A stretch of DNA of 64,000 bases from NCBI GenBank assembly GCA_903813345.2, contig CAIIXF020000006.1, positions 27,225,936 to 27,289,935 of the forward strand, read 5' to 3'. Below the pieces are notes generated by a model. It was not told the origin of the DNA. It saw only the letters and a program-made list of their open reading frames with translations, and ran no database searches. The DNA is from Owenia fusiformis (Eukaryota; Annelida; Polychaeta; Sabellida; Oweniidae). Both the position numbers and the translations under genes were made by a program. Below are positions 58,700 through 64,000 of the stretch, one piece after another (within the stretch, counting starts at the first letter, position 1; each line of letters begins with the position of its first letter).

Positions 58700-61450
58700 A
58701 TTGTTAGCTCACATGGTGAGCTATTGCAATCATTCGCTTGTCCGTTCGTCCGTCTGTCTGTCCGTCTGTCCGTGGACAACATTTCCGGTTTAGTTTTGGG
58801 AGTGATGACTTAGACCCTGTCTTGAGACATCACCCGTTGTGAACACGCATTAAGTCATGCAATCTGTGTCAAATGGTGAGCGGTCTCATTTAGGGGACCT
58901 GGGAGACATACCTGTAGTCTAGTGTCTAAGCTTCCCCGAACCACCGTCAATGATTATGTGACAGGTAGAGTATATTAAGTTGAGCCTAGGATGGTGACAT
59001 TGGTAGTGTCACTCCTATTGCCATTTTTTGTAGAGAAAGGCCGGACATACCGATCTTTTTTTTCTTTTTTTATTGGATCTTACACATACATCACACATGA
59101 TATACACACATGTTCACATAATTCTTTTACATTTTACAAATAGGTACTGTTTTAACAGCTCATCACCATGTATGAGGATTTCCTAACAATATGGTTTACA
59201 AATGTTTACAGCATAATGTACAATGGTCTTCAAAAACATATAGATTACCACAGTTTTATAATATATAACTCCATACCTTAAATATAATACATACCGTAGT
59301 TATTGGCTTAATATGTTCAATAAACGATCTCCAAGTATTGAAGGTTTCTTGCATACCATTTGAATTTGCAATCCAATGTTCTGTTCATCTTTGATTTTAT
59401 ATTTTATGATTTCCTTTGTTTGGATAAAGGTGATTTTAGTTTTTAGTCAGTCTGGATTTATGTATTAATTTTTTTATATACATACATACTGGACATCTCC
59501 CTTACTTGTGAGTCACAGTAAGGGCCCAAGATGTTTCGAACTCATGGTTGGTGGTCCATGATATGTTCTTCATCAGCAGCCTAATGAGGGGGAGGGGGAG
59601 AGCGGATGGGTTGTCCCCGATTTGGTTTTGTTTTGGGATTGTCTCCAGTTGGAGACAGTTAGTTGGGTGGTAAATTGGTATCATGGTTTGGGTTGTGTTT
59701 GCAGATTGTGCCTGATTGTATTTTAATTGATTCAGTATTGGGTTGTGACTGACTCCGTTAACTTGGTTGGTGTCAGGTTGTGTTGTGATGATTCAACAAT
59801 GGGTTAATTTGAGTTTTGTCTCGTTGGCTATGTTGTGTTGTGTTGGTTTGTTGTTCGGTTGCTCGATTGTGTTAGTTTGATAGTCGATTGTGTTTTGGTG
59901 GTTGTTTGTCTGGTTGAGCCTGGATGTGTTGTGTAAGTTTGGTATCGAGTTGTGTCTCATTAAGTTATGTCAATTTCAAAATGGTTGTGTTATGTTGTAA
60001 TTACTCAGAAGCGAGTAGCTAGTTACCAGTTTCGCCACCAGGTGGCTGATTCGGGGGAAATAACATGGCAGGGTATTACAAAGTTCCCTTAAATTTGAAT
60101 TTACATCAATTTTAGTGGTTTACAAAACTATATTACCCTTGTGTATGTTATATTTATACAAATTAAAATATTTCCAGTAAAGGAAAATATTATCTGCCCA
60201 ACACAAGAAAATATATTTCACTTTTTGTGATTTTACAACATGGGGTCTATGGATAATCTTCCCGACCTAGAAGCCACAAGAAATTTACATTTTATAGTTG
60301 ATATACTTTTTTCAAAACCCAATTCTAGATGTATTTTTTATGTAGATTCCAAATATGACATCAGATTGACTGAGTTTTGAATTTTCGTTGACAAAAATCA
60401 AGATTTTTCCTACTCGCATCTAGTCTTTATTGTGTTGTGCTGGTCGGGTAGCGGGTTGTGCCCAGTAGGATGAAGTATCGGGTTGTGTCCGATTGTGTTG
60501 CGTGATTGGTGTTGTTTTCAGAGAGTGTTGGTTGGGTGTTTTGGTATTCCAGTTTGGTTGTGCTTGGTTGTGTTTTGATTGTTTTGTGTAAAATTGTGTT
60601 GTGCTACATCAACAATGGGTTGTGTTTTGGTTTTGTTGTTTTATTATTTGGTTGTACCAAATTGTGTTGCGTATATTTGACAATTGGTTGTGTTTTCGGA
60701 TTTTAAAATAAGGTTGTAGTATTTGGGTTGTGCCGTATTGTGTTGTTGGATTGTAGTTGGATTGTGTTGTGTGGTTGGTTGTGCCTGATCGTTGAATGAT
60801 GGGTGGTGGCGAGTTGTGCCCGATTATGTTATGATAGGTGGTCGGTTGTGCCTAGTCGGGTGAGGTATTAGGTTGTGTTCGGCTGTGTTGTGTGATTGTT
60901 GCAATCTCTAGTTCAAGAAAGCTGGTTGTGTGTGTTGGGATTTTTATTTTGGTTGTTCCTGATTGTGTTTTGATAGTTTAGTTTTGTTGTGTGGTTTTGC
61001 CAAATTGTGTTGTGCTAATTTGACAGTGGGTTGTGTTCTTGGTAATTGTGAGTTAAGTTGCGTTCTCATTCTTCTGACACTGGTCGTGTTGCGTTGTTGG
61101 TGATCTTATGGGTTGTGCTTAGTTGTAATGGTTGGTTGTGATAGGTTATGTATTAAGTAGCAGGTTATGCCGAATTGTATTTTGGTGTATCGTGGAGTTT
61201 AGATACAAGTAGGGGTATTATGGTGTAGGTATATTCGTTAATTCTTGGTAGAGTCAATAATATAAATGTATTTGTGTACATTATTAGTATATGCAATAGG
61301 TTTGGTACACTGTACTGTACCTATTCATACACAGTGAGATCTCGTGTAAGAAGTACACATGGTATGATGGGCGTTAGCGTTGCGTTGTTCTTTGGTTCTG
61401 AAGAGATAGTTTCTCGTTGTTCATTGAATCTCAAAATCTCAGAATGTGGC
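58700..61450 (+). repeat. Composite dispersed repeat with GT-rich tail, copy 3
   Basis: Starts with a mollusc-type AGCTCACATGGTGAGCT and GTCCGTCTGTC run (58705-58775). The shared head follows (TTTGGGAGTGATGACTTAGA; GCTTCCCCGAACCACCGTCA), then GATGTTTCGAACTCATGG and GATATGTTCTTCATCAGCAG. A long GT-rich minisatellite of GGTTGTG/GATTGTGTTG words (about 59690-61170) interrupts around 60000-60420, and the end is a block like 4400-4470. Same order as copy 1, 56 kb away. No gene. Confidence 0.7.
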
Positions 61451-61639
61451 AGTTTAGTTCGGCGCTCCTCTTTATATTATATTGCGCGGACGTTAGAGAA
61501 CAAGCTTCCGGTTTTTGGGAATGCCTGTAAAGTGAATGGTTTGCTCGGAAATTTGTGTTTCTTGCCTGTTTTGTATATTTTATAGTTTCTGTTGTGGTGA
61601 GTCAGTTCAGATGAAGTTTGTTACATCTTATTAGTTAGG

Positions 61640-63000
61640 CTTAAAACTTAAACAATAAACCAACCACACCCAGACACAATTAACCAATACGCATACACCC
61701 TCCCGATAAAACACAAATATGGGAAAATCAAAATATTTGAAATTCGGACCATTAAACCCTACATTCAAGTTAATATCTCAACAACAAGATATGCCACCAA
61801 CATAATACACACACCAACAGAAAGCTAAAGTATTAAACAAGCCACTTGAACCAACAAAAAAACAATTCACCCACCATAGACCCACCCTAGACACCACCAA
61901 ACTCACACCAGCTAAACAAATCGAAAATACCGCAAAATGCGGAAAACACCAAAAACACGAACAAGTAAACAACTCTTCTCATACACACAATATGAACATA
62001 AAATATACCTGACCATGAAGCTAAAACAATGAACAAAACAACCAAATTAAATCTCAACATTGAACTGACCATACCCCAATACAATTAACCAATACGCATT
62101 ACACCCATTCGATAAAAACCAAATACAAGAAAATCGAAATATTTTAAATACGGACCACTAAACGGTACATTGAAGTTAATATCTCAACAACAAGATATAC
62201 TACCAACATAATATATATACCAACGGAAAGCTGAAACATTAAACAAATCACCTGAACCACCAAAAAGCAATTTACCCACCTTAGACCTACCATAGACACC
62301 GCCAAACGCACACCAACTCAACAAATTGAAAATACCGCAAAATGCCACAAAATACTACGGTACACGAACAAGCCAACAACCCTTTAAATACACACAATAT
62401 CAACACATAACACACATGACCATATGGCTTAACCAAAAACCAAACCAAACTTTAACAATAAACTGACCACGCCCTTATGCAATAACCCAATACGCCTAAA
62501 CACCCCCCCCCCCCCGCCAAAAACGAATAGGGAAATAGGGAAATTACAACTGAATGATAGATCTAAAACAGCATCCATTATTCACAATCAAATCACAAAT
62601 AACATTCTTTCGGCCGCTGAGGAAGAACACTCATGGGATACCCCCATGAATTCGAAACATCTTGGGCCCTTATAATGACCAACATATAAGGGAGAAGATC
62701 CGCTATGGATCAAGATGTCCGGCCTCTCTCTACAATGAAGACAGGGAATAACACACCAATGTCATTACCCTAGGATCTACCAAATATACACTACCTGTGA
62801 CATGAGTACTGACGGTGGTTAGGAGAAGCTTAGCTACCAGACTTTGTCTCCCAGCCCCCCCCCCCCCCCCCAGAACGGGACCTCTCACCATTAATACAGA
62901 TAGCATGACATATATGCGTATTTACTACAGGTGATGTCTCAGGACATTGTCTAAGTCACCACTCCCAAAAACTAGGCTATAATTCACAAATGGGCCGGGT
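61640..63000 (-). repeat. Inverted copy of satellite plus composite head
   Basis: Reading leftward from 63000: head (TTTGGGAGTGGTGACTTAGA), CTTCTCCTAACCACCGTCAG, GATCCTAGGGTAATGACATT, GATGTTTCGAATTCATGG, then about two 405-bp satellite units ending at 61640. It mirrors the plus-strand order at 55.7-57.6 and 58.8 kb. Two poly-C tracts (about 62502-62515 and 62856-62871) break it. Confidence 0.75.
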
Positions 63001-64000
63001 TATAATAACTAAGATTGGTAAAAAGTGCTTTCATTCTACAATATGCCCATGATCAATGGATACGACTCGGCAGTCCTAATTTTCATCAGTTGAGAGGATA
63101 AGATTCACATTTTGGACGACGAAAAGCTAAACCTGAACGCAGAAGAAGTGAGTAGCTCCCATGATGGCATCTCATTTCTTCTCAGCCCTGAGATATTTCA
63201 AGTGAAACAGAAAGATGCTATGAGTATCAGAATGGGATTCCCCTTAGCCATCCTATATGGCCATACAAGCCTTATATGGATCTATCACTTGATATTCAAA
63301 ATAGCGGACAACGGTCAGTTTGATTCCTAGTATATGGTCATGTAAGCCGAATCGAATACGAAGGCTGAACTTCGGGAGATCTCCCCCCTGACCTGAACGT
63401 AAAGTGCGATGCGCGCGCAACAAATTATGTAAACTCTTTAAGTTCGACTCAGGGGGGGGGGAGATTTCCCAAAGAATGCCTATCATATTAGCACGTTCGA
63501 AAACAAATTTTATAAACAGGCCTCAATTTGACATTGAAATGGATCTCTAAATGTTTAATGTTGTTTTATGACTATTCTCTACAAGTATGGATCGAGTAAC
63601 TTCAATAGTATTACCGAAGGTTTGAAATGATGATGTTGAACTGATGTAAACGCCATTCCCACGATTTCAAATTTAAATTTGCGCATGCGCAGCACTGAGA
63701 GAGCACGTGCTCATGATTGTCCACGTGATCGAATCCTGCAATTTGATTGGAGATGATGCAAGAGATGATGTAATGGGGAATCCCTGAATACGATAGAATA
63801 TGAAAGAATTATGCGGGCTACTCACTCCTCCTGAGTTCGACTCGTTTTATAATCCCATCGACGTGTAGATTCAATGTAATTTCAATTGGGTTAGTTGGGT
63901 TTTAGTCTTGCGATGAACCTGTAACACGAGGGATTGTGAGTAAGGTTGAGATAACATATAACTTTCTAGTACTTATTTCACGGTCTCAATCATTTTATAC
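63001..64000. other. Right end, no gene recognised
   Basis: A short hairpin at about 63374-63472 has GGGAGATCTCCCCCCTGA ends (right one with extra G). No convincing exon on either strand. Confidence 0.5.

Noticed and set aside
63112-63330. 72-residue plus-strand frame
   Set aside because: Starts well enough, but has no family similarity, no splice context and no neighbours to support it.

Overview
This window is AT-rich animal nuclear DNA. Genes are split by GT-AG introns, most of the sequence is intron, intergenic or transposon-derived, and no prokaryotic operon structure is visible. The gene families (laccase-type multicopper oxidase, secreted SMP-30/gluconolactonase-like propeller, F5/8C lectin-like protein, secreted EGF+vWD protein, tetraspanin) and a bivalve/gastropod-style dispersed repeat at about 58.7 kb (AGCTCACATGGTGAGCT followed by GTCCGT runs) suggest a lophotrochozoan, most likely a mollusc. 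The species cannot be fixed from sequence alone.

Genes, left to right. (1) 16.86-20.76 kb, minus: a complete secreted laccase-like multicopper oxidase in five exons plus a possible 18-nt microexon, about 727 aa, all four copper motifs intact, with a Cys-rich C-terminal tail. (2) 28.48-32.21 kb, minus: a six-exon SMP-30/gluconolactonase-like beta-propeller preceded by a CX3C...CX3C module; its signal exon may be at 35.4 kb. (3) 44.49-45.64 kb, plus: an F5/8 type C (discoidin) domain in three exons, probably with a signal-peptide exon at 42.42 kb. (4) 46.26-49.86 kb, minus: a complete 603-aa secreted protein with a helical N-terminal region, an EGF-like module and a vWD domain. (5) 53.69-54.29 kb, minus: the last two exons of a tetraspanin. 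The first four look secreted and extracellular. The last tail-to-tail pair (F5/8C and vWD) converges. Such proteins are plausible in extracellular matrix, shell/periostracum or mucus, but that role is inference.

A recurrent feature of the left half is a 52-nt signal-peptide exon, always minus strand and ending in phase 1, present four times (8.3, 20.7, 27.4, 35.4 kb). The 20.7-kb copy drives the laccase. The 35.4-kb copy lies upstream of the unrelated propeller gene. The 27.4-kb copy is broken by a 1-nt deletion. The 8.3-kb copy is an orphan lying between mariner-type inverted repeats. Two local duplications (about 14.9/16.45 kb and 20.5/27.1 kb) carry these flanks, and in both pairs one copy has a Tc1/mariner insertion that the other lacks.

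The rest is repeat-rich. Two elements start with CACGGTG and have 5-bp target duplications (4.46 kb at 9.6-14.1 kb, inside a mariner transposase gene; 1.28 kb at 43.0-44.2 kb, in an intron). A 3.54-kb element at 37.6-41.2 kb has about 280-bp inverted repeats and a 6-bp duplication. There are several Tc1/mariner relics and MITEs, a LINE reverse-transcriptase relic split by a Tc1 relic, tRNA-like SINE heads, several tandem arrays, and a dispersed composite repeat with GT-rich tails whose roughly 405-bp satellite forms a large inverted repeat between 55.7 and 62.5 kb.
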